Assembly: GCF_012317045.1 (NCBI RefSeq)
Contig: NZ_CP051154.1
Span: 2,542,001-2,606,000 of the forward strand
DNA: 64,000 nt
Origin: Leifsonia sp. PS1209
GTDB taxonomy: Bacteria; Actinomycetota; Actinomycetes; Actinomycetales; Microbacteriaceae
Direction: 5' to 3'
Each line of letters opens with the position of its first letter. Position 1 is the first letter of the stretch. Of this stretch, positions 48,850 through 56,790 are shown piece by piece. Below the pieces are notes generated by a model. The model saw only the letters and a program-made list of their open reading frames with translations. It searched no databases and had not been told where the DNA came from. The position numbers and the translations under genes were made by a program.

Positions 48850-49182
48850 TCAGCTCTCTCTCGCGTGGGCGTTCAGATGGGCGGCGGCCTGCTCCTCCGG
48901 CATGATGACCATGCCGCCGGTGCGCTGGCTCGACTGCAGCAGCGCTTCCATCCACTGTTCGTTCAATGTGGGCGGCCTGCTGCCGGCGAAGACGAACGCC
49001 ATCGGGATCTCGCGGCTGATCCAGAGGCTGATCCTGCCGCCGCCCTGCTCCGGCGGGATCTCCCAGTTGAGCAGGAAGCTCTCGTGCCTGCGCAGCTTGG
49101 TGACGAGCGCGATCTTCACGTGCGAGAGCACGCGGTCGTCGAACTCGAACTCCTGGCCGTGGCCGTAGATCAGCGTGCCCAT
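48850..49182 (-). CDS. small MGTLIY protein (DUF7882-like), copy 2
   Basis: A 110-aa protein starting MGTLIYGHGQEFEFDDRVLSH. It is a diverged paralogue of the neighbouring 119-aa protein (shared MGTLIY, FDDRVLxH, TKLRRxExFLLxW and LNxxWxxxL). Such proteins recur in Microbacteriaceae and are sometimes labelled ATP-dependent DNA ligase, but no ligase motif is present. Function unknown. ATG 49182 is 4 bp after the upstream paralogue's stop, with GGAG upstream. Confidence 0.85.
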   Translation of the reverse strand: MGTLIYGHGQEFEFDDRVLSHVKIALVTKLRRHESFLLNWEIPPEQGGGRISLWISREIPMAFVFAGSRPPTLNEQWMEALLQSSQRTGGMVIMPEEQAAAHLNAHARES

Positions 49183-49186
49183 CCGG

Positions 49187-49546
49187 TCACTCCGATCGTT
49201 TCGAACGCGCCGCCCGGTATGTGCCCTCCGGCACCTCCTGACGGATCTCGGCCCGCAGCTCGTCTTCGAGCAGGAGACCGGAGTTGCTGTTCGCGCGCTC
49301 CGTGAGAATGGTCAGCCACTCACGGTTCAGCTCGGGCAGCTGCGTGTGCGTGAACGCGAACTGGATGCTGATCGACGGGTCGAGCCAGATGGATCGCAGG
49401 CTGCCGTCGACCCCTGACCGGTCCACCCACAGCAGAAGGAACCCTTCGCGGCGGCGCAGTTTGGTCGCTATCACTGCCTGCAGGTGTGCGAGCACGCGAT
49501 CGTCGAACGTAAAGCTGTCTGTCCCGTCGTAGATCAGTGTTCCCAA
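49187..49546 (-). CDS. small MGTLIY protein (DUF7882-like), copy 1
   Basis: A 119-aa protein starting MGTLIYDGTDSFTFDDRVLAH and ending in a basic tail (TYRAARSKRSE). The start is TTG 49546, preceded by GAGAGGAAC at good spacing; the next gene, its tandem paralogue, begins 4 bp after the stop. It has a predicted beta-rich core and no known catalytic motif. The function is unknown. Confidence 0.85.
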   Translation of the reverse strand: MGTLIYDGTDSFTFDDRVLAHLQAVIATKLRRREGFLLLWVDRSGVDGSLRSIWLDPSISIQFAFTHTQLPELNREWLTILTERANSNSGLLLEDELRAEIRQEVPEGTYRAARSKRSE

Positions 49547-49655
49547 TTAAGTTCCTCTCCGGGGTCCACTTTCGCCTCCGGGAGGCACCTCGTCAAGTCG
49601 GATCGCTGTTTCACTTCCGTGCGCGTTTCTCCGCGTGTCGGCGCCCGGGCGGACG

Positions 49656-49661
49656 TATGCT
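49656..49661 (+). promoter_or_regulatory. leaderless-type -10 box (TATGCT)
   Basis: TATGCT lies 7 nt before the ATG of the 81-aa protein gene. The rest of the 122-bp divergent gap (49547-49668) shows no clear operator. Confidence 0.55.
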
Positions 49662-49668
49662 CCGCGAC

Positions 49669-49914
49669 ATGGACGCTCTCACGCGAACCATCAAAGCGGC
49701 CCTCCTCTACGAGGACGGGGCGACCCTCGACAGTGTCGTCGTCGTCCCGCTGATCGGAGGCTGCCCTCCCGGGGAGATCCGGGTGGCGACGACCTTCGCC
49801 GGCGCCTTGGCCTACGACGTCTACGAACTGGACGACGACGAGGAGTTCTCGTCGATGCCCGCATATCCGTACAAGGCGACGGTGCCGGTCACGACCGCCG
49901 ACCTGACCGACTGA
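49669..49914 (+). CDS. small hypothetical protein (81 aa)
   Basis: An 81-aa acidic protein (MDALTRTIKAALLYEDGATL ... DVYELDDDEEFSSMPAYPY). I do not recognise the family. Codon use is coding-like (very high GC3), and the ATG has a TATGCT box 7 nt upstream, supporting a real leaderless gene. It converges on the deaminase gene with a 6-bp gap. The frame remains open upstream but lacks coding character there. Confidence 0.7.
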   Translation: MDALTRTIKAALLYEDGATLDSVVVVPLIGGCPPGEIRVATTFAGALAYDVYELDDDEEFSSMPAYPYKATVPVTTADLTD

Positions 49915-49920
49915 CCCGCC

Positions 49921-50400
49921 CTATCCGGCCACCGAACGCTGCAGCAGCCTGCGCACCTCGTCGTCGAACGGCGCAACGGGACCGTCCACCGGAACCCCCG
50001 GCGCTACCGTCTGGATGGGGAGCGCGCTCACCGCGGAGACCGGGGCGCCCCAGGATGCGCGCCACCCGCTGATCTGCTCCGCCGACGCTGCGTAGACGAT
50101 CCGCCCGAGCCCGACCCAGGCGTGCGCCGCCGAGCACATCGGGCAGTGCTCCCCCGACGTGTAGACGACTGCGGCGGCACGCGCATCCGGTGACAGGTTC
50201 CTGACCGCCCAGCGCGCGAGCTCGAACTCGGGATGCAGGGTCTCGTCCCCGCCGCCGACCCTGTTGCGGTCTTCGGCGAGCACCGCGCCGTCCTCGCCGA
50301 CGAGGACCGACCCGAAGGGCTCGTCCCCCGCATCCAGTGCCTCGGCCGCGAGCTGCACGGCCCTCGTCAGGTGGCGCCTGTCGTCGTCGCTGATGCTCAT
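49921..50400 (-). CDS. nucleoside deaminase (CDA superfamily, guanine/tRNA-type)
   Basis: A 159-aa zinc hydrolase. The active-site motif reads HPEFELARW (His and Glu, with HPE in place of HAE), and the second zinc site is SGEHCPMCSAAHAW (PCxxC-type). It probably deaminates guanine, cytosine or a related base; the exact substrate cannot be assigned. ATG 50400 has a TATGGT box 6 nt upstream (leaderless type). It is divergent from the MFS gene with overlapping promoters. Confidence 0.9.
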   Translation of the reverse strand: MSISDDDRRHLTRAVQLAAEALDAGDEPFGSVLVGEDGAVLAEDRNRVGGGDETLHPEFELARWAVRNLSPDARAAAVVYTSGEHCPMCSAAHAWVGLGRIVYAASAEQISGWRASWGAPVSAVSALPIQTVAPGVPVDGPVAPFDDEVRRLLQRSVAG

Positions 50401-50406
50401 GCCGCC

Positions 50407-50445
50407 ACCATAGCCCCGTGGTCGTCGCCGCTGTCGTCGTAGGCT
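50407..50445. promoter_or_regulatory. divergent leaderless promoters (TATGGT minus, TAGGCT plus)
   Basis: TATGGT on the minus strand (50407-50412), 6 nt before the deaminase ATG, and TAGGCT on the plus strand (50440-50445), 7 nt before the MFS GTG. The two -10 boxes are only 27 bp apart, so any -35 contacts overlap and the two genes could compete for polymerase. Confidence 0.55.
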
Positions 50446-50452
50446 GGAGGGC

Positions 50453-51862
50453 GTGACCGAAGCCAGACGCCCGGGCGCCGCCGTCGCAGCGCTCAGCGTC
50501 GGGACGCTGCTGAACCCGCTCAACTCGTCGATGATCGCGGTGGCGCTGGTATCGCTGCAGCACAGCTTCCGGGTGGACATCGCCACGGTCACCTGGGTCA
50601 TCACGTCGTTCTACCTGGCGTCGGCGGCGGGCCAGCCGCTGATGGGACGCTTCGCCGACCGGTTCGGCCCACGACGACTGTTCCTGTTCGGGATGCTCGT
50701 GGTCGCCGTCTCCTGCGCGCTCACCCCGTTCGCGTCGTCCTTCGTCGCGGTCTGCGCCGGACGGGTGGCTCTCGCCATCGGAACGGCGACGGCGTTCCCG
50801 TCCGCCATCGCGATGCTGCGGTCGATCACGGAGGCGGCGAGCGGTGGCGGCGGTGGCGCAGGGTCTCGGGCGGCGACGCCACGGCTGCTCGGGCGCATCC
50901 AGATCGCCAACACCTCGGGGGCCGCCATCGGGCCGGTGCTCGGCGGGGTGCTGGTGACGTTCCTCGGCTGGCAGGCGATCTTCTGGGTGAACGTCCCGAT
51001 CGCCGCCGTCGCGTTCGCCGGGGTGTGGCTGTTCGCGCCGCGCGACCCCGAGCGGATGAAGGCGCCGCTGCGGCAGGTGGTGGCCGAGTCGGACATCCCG
51101 GGCATCGTCGCGTTCGTGACGGCGCTGGCGACGCTGCTGGTGTTCCTGCTCGACCTGCGGCCGCAGCCGCTGTGGTGGCTGCTGCCGGTGAGCATCCTGG
51201 CCGGTGCGCTGTTCGTCTGGCGCGAGCTGCGCACCGCCCATCCGTTCCTCGACCTGCGGCTGCTCGCGGCGAACCGACGGCTGCTGATGGTCTACCTCTG
51301 CTTCGCGGTGTTCAACGTGGTCTACTACTCGGCGTTCTTCGGCCTGCCGCAGTACCTGCAGGAGTACGGCGGATACTCGGCGGGCATCGCCGGGCTGCTG
51401 ATGTTCCCCCTCGCGGCGGTGACGATCGTCGCCACCCCGTTCGCCGCGCGCGCCATCGAGCGCGTCGGCGTGCGAACCACCCTGCTGTGGGGAGCGTCGG
51501 CGCTGATCGTCGGAGCCGGGCTGCTCGCGGTCGGGGCGGCGACGACGGCGCCGGTGGTGGTGCTGGTGCTCACGGCCGTGCTCGGCGTGCCGTACTGCGT
51601 GGTGAGCATCGCGATGAACCAGGCGCTCTACTCGGCGGCCAGGCCGCAGGATGCGGGCGTCGCGGCCGGGATCTTCCAGACCTCACGCTACGTCGGGGCG
51701 ATCGTGGCGACCACGATGCTCGGGCTGCTGTTCACCGACGGGACGACCGCATCCACGTGGCTGGCGGCGGTGGGCATCGCGACCGGGCTCGCCGTCGTGC
51801 ACCTGGCGCTGCTCGTCTTCGTGCGCCCGCGCGGCACGGCGGAGGCGTCGCCCGCTCCGTAG
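50453..51862 (+). CDS. MFS transporter, DHA2 family
   Basis: A 469-aa proton-driven transporter of the 14-helix DHA2 type. The first helices (ALSVGTLLNPLNSSMIAVAL; WVITSFYLASAAGQPLMGRF) and motif A (GRFADRFGPRRLFL) are clear, and the antiporter motif region is IANTSGAAIGPVLGGVLVTF. GTG 50453 sits 7 nt after a TAGGCT box. A strong hairpin follows between it and the convergent giant gene. Confidence 0.92.
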   Translation: MTEARRPGAAVAALSVGTLLNPLNSSMIAVALVSLQHSFRVDIATVTWVITSFYLASAAGQPLMGRFADRFGPRRLFLFGMLVVAVSCALTPFASSFVAVCAGRVALAIGTATAFPSAIAMLRSITEAASGGGGGAGSRAATPRLLGRIQIANTSGAAIGPVLGGVLVTFLGWQAIFWVNVPIAAVAFAGVWLFAPRDPERMKAPLRQVVAESDIPGIVAFVTALATLLVFLLDLRPQPLWWLLPVSILAGALFVWRELRTAHPFLDLRLLAANRRLLMVYLCFAVFNVVYYSAFFGLPQYLQEYGGYSAGIAGLLMFPLAAVTIVATPFAARAIERVGVRTTLLWGASALIVGAGLLAVGAATTAPVVVLVLTAVLGVPYCVVSIAMNQALYSAARPQDAGVAAGIFQTSRYVGAIVATTMLGLLFTDGTTASTWLAAVGIATGLAVVHLALLVFVRPRGTAEASPAP

Positions 51863-51906
51863 AAGCGGAGACGGTGGCCGACACGCCGCGGCGCACTCCG
51901 CAACAA

Positions 51907-51940
51907 CGGAGATCGCGCGCGACGTGCCCCGCGATCTCCG
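51907..51940. terminator. bidirectional hairpin terminator
   Basis: CGGAGATCGCG ... CGCGATCTCCG, perfect 11-bp arms with a 12-nt loop, in the 101-bp gap between the convergent MFS gene and the giant-gene operon. It probably terminates both transcripts. Confidence 0.8.
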
Positions 51941-51963
51941 CGCGAGCGGCGCCCGCCCCCGCG

Positions 51964-54900
51964 CTACAGCTCCACGTCGGCCGCGAACACGAGGCGCTGC
52001 TCCCAGACGCGTCCATCCGGGTAGACGCGCGTGTCCTCCGGCGCAGGCGGATCGCCGGGGAAGCGTTCCCACTCCTCCACGTGCACCCGCCAGCCCGGGT
52101 TATGGCCCGGCCTGCTGAGCGGGATCACCACTCCGGCGTCCAGCTCGCCCACCCAGGCGCCCTCGAACGCGTTCGCTCCCGTGCCACGCAGCACCAGCTC
52201 GCCGGTCGCCACCGTGCGCCAGCCCAGATCGCCGCCGATCGACGGGTCGACGGTCTGGATGCTCGCCACCAGCAGCCGGTTCTCGTCCGCCGGGCGCGCG
52301 AACGCCCCCTCCAGCCCGAACCGCGGCGCCGTGGTGTCGCGGGTGATCCCGCGCGTCCCGCTGACCACCACCCTGACGTGCGTGTCGTCCGTGCGGCTGA
52401 CGCTCGCGATCCGCTCGGGGGTGAGCTGCACGAAATCGCAGCGCACCGGCGACGACAGGTGCTCCCCGGCGACGCTGTCCGGCTGGTAGCGCGCCACCGC
52501 GAGTCGCACGAACGGCCAGAACGCCGTGCCGGGGTCGATCGCGATGTCCACGAACCAGAGCTTCCGCTCCGCGCTGTACTGCGGCCGGTAACCGACCGCG
52601 AGCACGTTCCTGTCAGTGACCCCGGCGGGGAGTGGGAGAGATACAGCCGGGGTCACCGGTCGGCCGGGGCGCGGCTCGTCGTCGATGCCGGAGGCGTGCA
52701 GCAGATCGTCCAGCTGCAGGGTCTTCAGCGGCCGGGCGGCCACGGGGGCGCTCAGCCAGATCGGGTCGCCGCCCCACTGGCTCACGTACGGGAAGCCTGT
52801 ACCGGGATCGTCGGCCGGTTCGCCGAAGGCGTCGTTCCCGTTGGCCGCGAGCAGCACCGCGAGCAGCTCGCCCTCCCCGCTGGAGTACCACGGGCGCTGC
52901 AGGTAGATGCGCACCCCGGCCTGCCTGGTGACGCGCCGCGCCATCGGCTGCTCGGGTTCGACGCCCTCGTTCCAGCGGAACAGCGGAAGCACCGAGTGGA
53001 TGAGCGGAGCGGCAGGGCGCGCGCTCGACGGCACGGAGACCTCCACCGTCTCCCCGATCACGCTCGCGCCGTCGTCCAGCGGATTCGCCGGATCGCCGCG
53101 CAGCAGCTCCGGCGCGAAATACTCGCGGAACCGCGTCGCCGCCCGGAAGAAGTACGAGACGCGGCGGTGCTTGGTGTCCGCGAACCGGTGCGTGGACTCG
53201 TGGGTGCGCAGCGGACCGTAGCCGGGAAGCGTCACGACCGCGTCGTGCCCGGCGAGCACCGCCACCTGCTCGTCGGCGACGATGGCCGTCGTGAACGCGA
53301 TGGCGTCGGTGTGGCTGGTGGACGGCGCATCCTGAGCGATGTCGTCGACCGGCTCGTCCCACGACGCCTGCGCGGTGATGCTGTCCGTGCTCTGCCCGTC
53401 GACGTCGACCCCGCCGAACAGGAACGCGGAGGTGTCCCCCGGCAACCGGAAGGCGTGCAGCACGGTCGGCCGCGGTGCGACGAGCGGGCGGGGCACGGCG
53501 TGCACGAAGGTGAGGTCCTCGAACGGGCTCAGCCCCCACAGCCAGCCGTCGACAGCGGCCTCGCGCACCTCCGGCGTCTGCTGAAGCACGGCGGCGAAGC
53601 TGCGCCAGACCCCCAGCCAGTCGAGCCGGGAGCGCACGAGGCTGCTCGCCAGCCGCGCCCGCTGCACATCGCCCGGGGGCAGCACGAACCGGATGCGGCC
53701 GCTCGCGACGGCGGAGTCGAGCACGTCGCCGCCCTCCAGCGACAGCAGGAACGGCTGCCGATCCGGCCAATCGCCTCGGTATGCCGCGGTGAACCCCTCC
53801 GTGCCGAACGGGAAGCGGATGGTCCTGCCCGCACCCGCCTCCGGGAACACGAGGCTGACGCCGTCGGCCAGCGGGTCCGGCAGATACGGCAGCTCCAGCT
53901 CGTCGACGTCGTGCACCACGTACTGCCCGGGAGCGGGCGCGTCCCCCGGCCGCAGGCGCAGCCGCTCGACCGCCGGGTCGGGATCGGGGAGCTCCCCCGG
54001 CCGCAGGGCGAGCATCCTGAGCCCGTTTGCCGGGGAGGGCACGGGCTGGCTTCCGTCCGCTTCGAGGGTCTGACTGAGCAGCGCCATGCCCGGTTGCTGG
54101 ATGCGCGCGCCAACCGTGGAGAGGTCGGCCACGTCCACGTCGAAGAAGCTGCCGTTCTCGCGGAGGATCGCGGCGAGCGCCTCTCGTTGCGCTGCCGCAC
54201 GCTGCGCCGCGGTCTGGCCGTCGCCGATGGCCGCGTCGAACTCGCCGTGCTGCTCCGCTTGGATCTGGCTGGTCTTCGGCGCAGCCAGGTGGCGTTCGGT
54301 GTCTGCGCCGTAGCCGTGTGCGGCGTCGACGCTCGCCGCGTATGCCGCAGGCTCCGTCACAGTGATCGCGAGGGTCTCCGGATCCTGGGTCACGCCGGAG
54401 CGCACCACGAGCACACGCAGAGACTCCCCCTCCGTGAAGCGGCGGCGCGGCACCAGGGCCGGAGACGGGACGGGGTCCCAGCGCAGGAACGGGACGAGCG
54501 GGGTCACCTTCTTCATCGCGGCGCGGAGCGCTGCGGCGACCACGGCGGGGTCGAGCGCGGCACCGGCCCCGCCCTGGAACTCGGGCTGACCGGTGAGCTG
54601 GGCGGCGGCGATGGCGGCGAGCCGCGACGGGTCGCGCGTGATCGTCGGCTCGGCGAACGGGATCGCGGGGTCGACGACGGCCGCGGCGAAGGCCGCATCC
54701 ACGAGACTGCGGCGGTCGGCGGCTCGGCCGAAGGCGGCCGCCGCGCCCGCCGTCTGCCTGGCCGCGGCCGGGCCGGCCTGCGCCGTCGCCCGCACCCGGG
54801 CGAGCAGCCCGTCGATCACCGCACTCGGCGCGGCGCCGGTGGGCGCGGCCGCGAACGCTCCGCGCAGGGTCTCCGCCGCATCCGGTTGCCTGTCGTCGGC

Positions 54901-56790
54901 CTGGATGGTCTCCTCGGTCGTGAGCGCCGCGTCCTCCACCGCGAGCCGCGCCTCGTGCAGCGCGGCCGTCCCGTCGCGCAGCCCGGACAGCACCGGCCCG
55001 ATCGTCGCGCCCGGTGCGTCGAAGAGCGGAGGCGGCACCGTCTGCAGCCCGGCGAGCAGCACCTCCGGGGGCGGTCCAGGCGGAAGCGGCTGCGGGTTGA
55101 GCTCGTCGGCGCGGGTGTTGCCGGCGAGGTCAACCTGCCAGGCGCGGAACGCGTACGACCGCCCGAACCGCAGCCGCGGCAGCGTTCCGGGAGCCACCCG
55201 GTTGGCGAAGCGCAGTGGATGCGTCGGGTCCGGCACGTCGTCCGGCACGTCTTCGACCACCTCTACCGTCTGCTCGCGTCCGTCGACCACCTGCTGCTCG
55301 TTGCGCACGCGCTTGCCCGGCCGAGGAGCGGACAGGCTCCACCCCTCCCAGCCGAACACCGCCTCGTGCACGTTCACCGGGTTCGCCGGATCCCCCGGCG
55401 TCTGGTTGGCCGCCGTCCCCTGGATGAAGCCCTGCTCGGGGAGCGCCGTGAACACCGGGGTGTACGTGCCGTCGTCGTGGCGGGCGTCGATGTCGGCGAG
55501 CCGGGCGTGCAGCGACGACCATGTACGCACGGTGTCGTCCCAGACCTCCACGCGCATCCCGCGGGTGACCTGCTCGGTGAACAGGTCGGGCACGGCCGTG
55601 GTCTCCAGGGCGGCCTGGTGCGCCAGCTGGTCTTTCGCGCTCTGGGCCTCCTCCGCGCGGGAGACGGTGAGCCCGCTCGCGCGCATCGCGGGGGTGGCGG
55701 CATTGACCGGGTCGTCGTTGTCCTGCACGTGCAGCAGCCGGGGCAGTGTCCAGAGGAATCGCTCCGTCTTGAGCGCTGTGCCGTCGGCGTCGAGGTCGAG
55801 CACCGAGAACAGGCTGTCGTCGCCGATGGCGAGCGATCCGTCGATCCAGTCGCCGGTCTGCGCGACCGTCACGAACGTGCCGTCGCCGAGGGCGCGCACG
55901 AACACGTGCGTCGGGCGGCACGCCGCGGCGTACCCGCTGACCGTCAGCACCGCGCTCAGCCAGCGCGACGAGAGCAGCCTCGCCGGGTCTGTCACCCGCA
56001 GGTCGATCACCAGCCCCGTCTTCCTCAGCAGCGCTGGGTGGTCGCCGATCGTGCCGACCCGCTCGTGGAACTCCGGGCCCTGCCGAGGGAGACCGACCGG
56101 CTGGGTGTCCGGCATCTCCTGATACGGCTGCGCGGACTCGGGCCGCTCGTAGTACCGCCTGGCGCGGTGCAGCTCGCCGAGAGCGCGCAGGAACCAGTCC
56201 TCGTTCGCGGCGATCCTCCGCGAGATCTCCTGCGGCTCCGCGTCGGTCTCGATCGACTCGTCCAGGAACGCCGTCAGCCTGGCCTCGTCGAACTCGGGCC
56301 TGCGGCGGTCGTCCCCTCCGTGCACCGGCCAGCGCTGCGCCATCCCGAGCGCCTGCTGGGCCAGTGGATGCGCGGACGGCGCGGGCGGGCTCGTCGGGTC
56401 GGACAGCACGGTCGCCAGGTGCACCAGCTTGCCGATGTCGTGCACCGACCGCGCGGAGAACCCGCGCCACCTGTTCTGGTCGAGCCGAGGGACGGGGTTG
56501 CCTCTCACCGGGGTGTCCGGAGGGAAGATCGTGTCCCAGACGCCCGCATCCGGTGCGAGCGCCGCGGTGGTCGCGACGGTGCAGTCGATGGCGCCTGCGT
56601 CGTCGGCGAGCTCGATCGTGAGCCCGTCGAGCACCTGCGCCGCCCAGTGCGGGAACAGCGCGAACGTGTCCAGCCTGGCGGTCGCGGCATCCGGCACCAG
56701 CTTCGGGCTGACGAACACCGAGACGTGGGCGTCGGCGTCCGGCCTCGTCGACCGAGGGAGCACGGTCGTCATGAATGTCTCGGTGCTCAT
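51964..56790 (-). CDS. giant hypothetical protein (1608 aa), last gene of the unknown cluster
   Basis: A 1608-aa protein I cannot assign. It starts MSTETFMTTVLPRSTRPDAD with no signal peptide or transmembrane segment, so it looks cytosolic or exported by an unconventional route. Near residue 550 is RFGRSYAFRAWQVDLAGN, a fibronectin-like beta pattern; residues about 590-770 are Ala-rich and helical. Conserved-looking motifs follow (LPYLPDPLADGVSLVFPEAG; YLQRPWYSSGEGELLAVLL; FVRLAVARYQPDSVAGEHLS), all of which I remember only from unannotated large proteins. ATG 56790 overlaps the preceding giant gene's stop (ATGA), so the two are translationally coupled. Codon use equals the neighbours; no sign of recent transfer. 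Confidence 0.85.
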   Translation of the reverse strand: MSTETFMTTVLPRSTRPDADAHVSVFVSPKLVPDAATARLDTFALFPHWAAQVLDGLTIELADDAGAIDCTVATTAALAPDAGVWDTIFPPDTPVRGNPVPRLDQNRWRGFSARSVHDIGKLVHLATVLSDPTSPPAPSAHPLAQQALGMAQRWPVHGGDDRRRPEFDEARLTAFLDESIETDAEPQEISRRIAANEDWFLRALGELHRARRYYERPESAQPYQEMPDTQPVGLPRQGPEFHERVGTIGDHPALLRKTGLVIDLRVTDPARLLSSRWLSAVLTVSGYAAACRPTHVFVRALGDGTFVTVAQTGDWIDGSLAIGDDSLFSVLDLDADGTALKTERFLWTLPRLLHVQDNDDPVNAATPAMRASGLTVSRAEEAQSAKDQLAHQAALETTAVPDLFTEQVTRGMRVEVWDDTVRTWSSLHARLADIDARHDDGTYTPVFTALPEQGFIQGTAANQTPGDPANPVNVHEAVFGWEGWSLSAPRPGKRVRNEQQVVDGREQTVEVVEDVPDDVPDPTHPLRFANRVAPGTLPRLRFGRSYAFRAWQVDLAGNTRADELNPQPLPPGPPPEVLLAGLQTVPPPLFDAPGATIGPVLSGLRDGTAALHEARLAVEDAALTTEETIQADDRQPDAAETLRGAFAAAPTGAAPSAVIDGLLARVRATAQAGPAAARQTAGAAAAFGRAADRRSLVDAAFAAAVVDPAIPFAEPTITRDPSRLAAIAAAQLTGQPEFQGGAGAALDPAVVAAALRAAMKKVTPLVPFLRWDPVPSPALVPRRRFTEGESLRVLVVRSGVTQDPETLAITVTEPAAYAASVDAAHGYGADTERHLAAPKTSQIQAEQHGEFDAAIGDGQTAAQRAAAQREALAAILRENGSFFDVDVADLSTVGARIQQPGMALLSQTLEADGSQPVPSPANGLRMLALRPGELPDPDPAVERLRLRPGDAPAPGQYVVHDVDELELPYLPDPLADGVSLVFPEAGAGRTIRFPFGTEGFTAAYRGDWPDRQPFLLSLEGGDVLDSAVASGRIRFVLPPGDVQRARLASSLVRSRLDWLGVWRSFAAVLQQTPEVREAAVDGWLWGLSPFEDLTFVHAVPRPLVAPRPTVLHAFRLPGDTSAFLFGGVDVDGQSTDSITAQASWDEPVDDIAQDAPSTSHTDAIAFTTAIVADEQVAVLAGHDAVVTLPGYGPLRTHESTHRFADTKHRRVSYFFRAATRFREYFAPELLRGDPANPLDDGASVIGETVEVSVPSSARPAAPLIHSVLPLFRWNEGVEPEQPMARRVTRQAGVRIYLQRPWYSSGEGELLAVLLAANGNDAFGEPADDPGTGFPYVSQWGGDPIWLSAPVAARPLKTLQLDDLLHASGIDDEPRPGRPVTPAVSLPLPAGVTDRNVLAVGYRPQYSAERKLWFVDIAIDPGTAFWPFVRLAVARYQPDSVAGEHLSSPVRCDFVQLTPERIASVSRTDDTHVRVVVSGTRGITRDTTAPRFGLEGAFARPADENRLLVASIQTVDPSIGGDLGWRTVATGELVLRGTGANAFEGAWVGELDAGVVIPLSRPGHNPGWRVHVEEWERFPGDPPAPEDTRVYPDGRVWEQRLVFAADVEL

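Noticed and set aside
48850..49546. ATP-dependent DNA ligase annotation for the MGTLIY proteins
   Set aside because: They are far too short and lack the KxDG nucleotidyltransferase motif.
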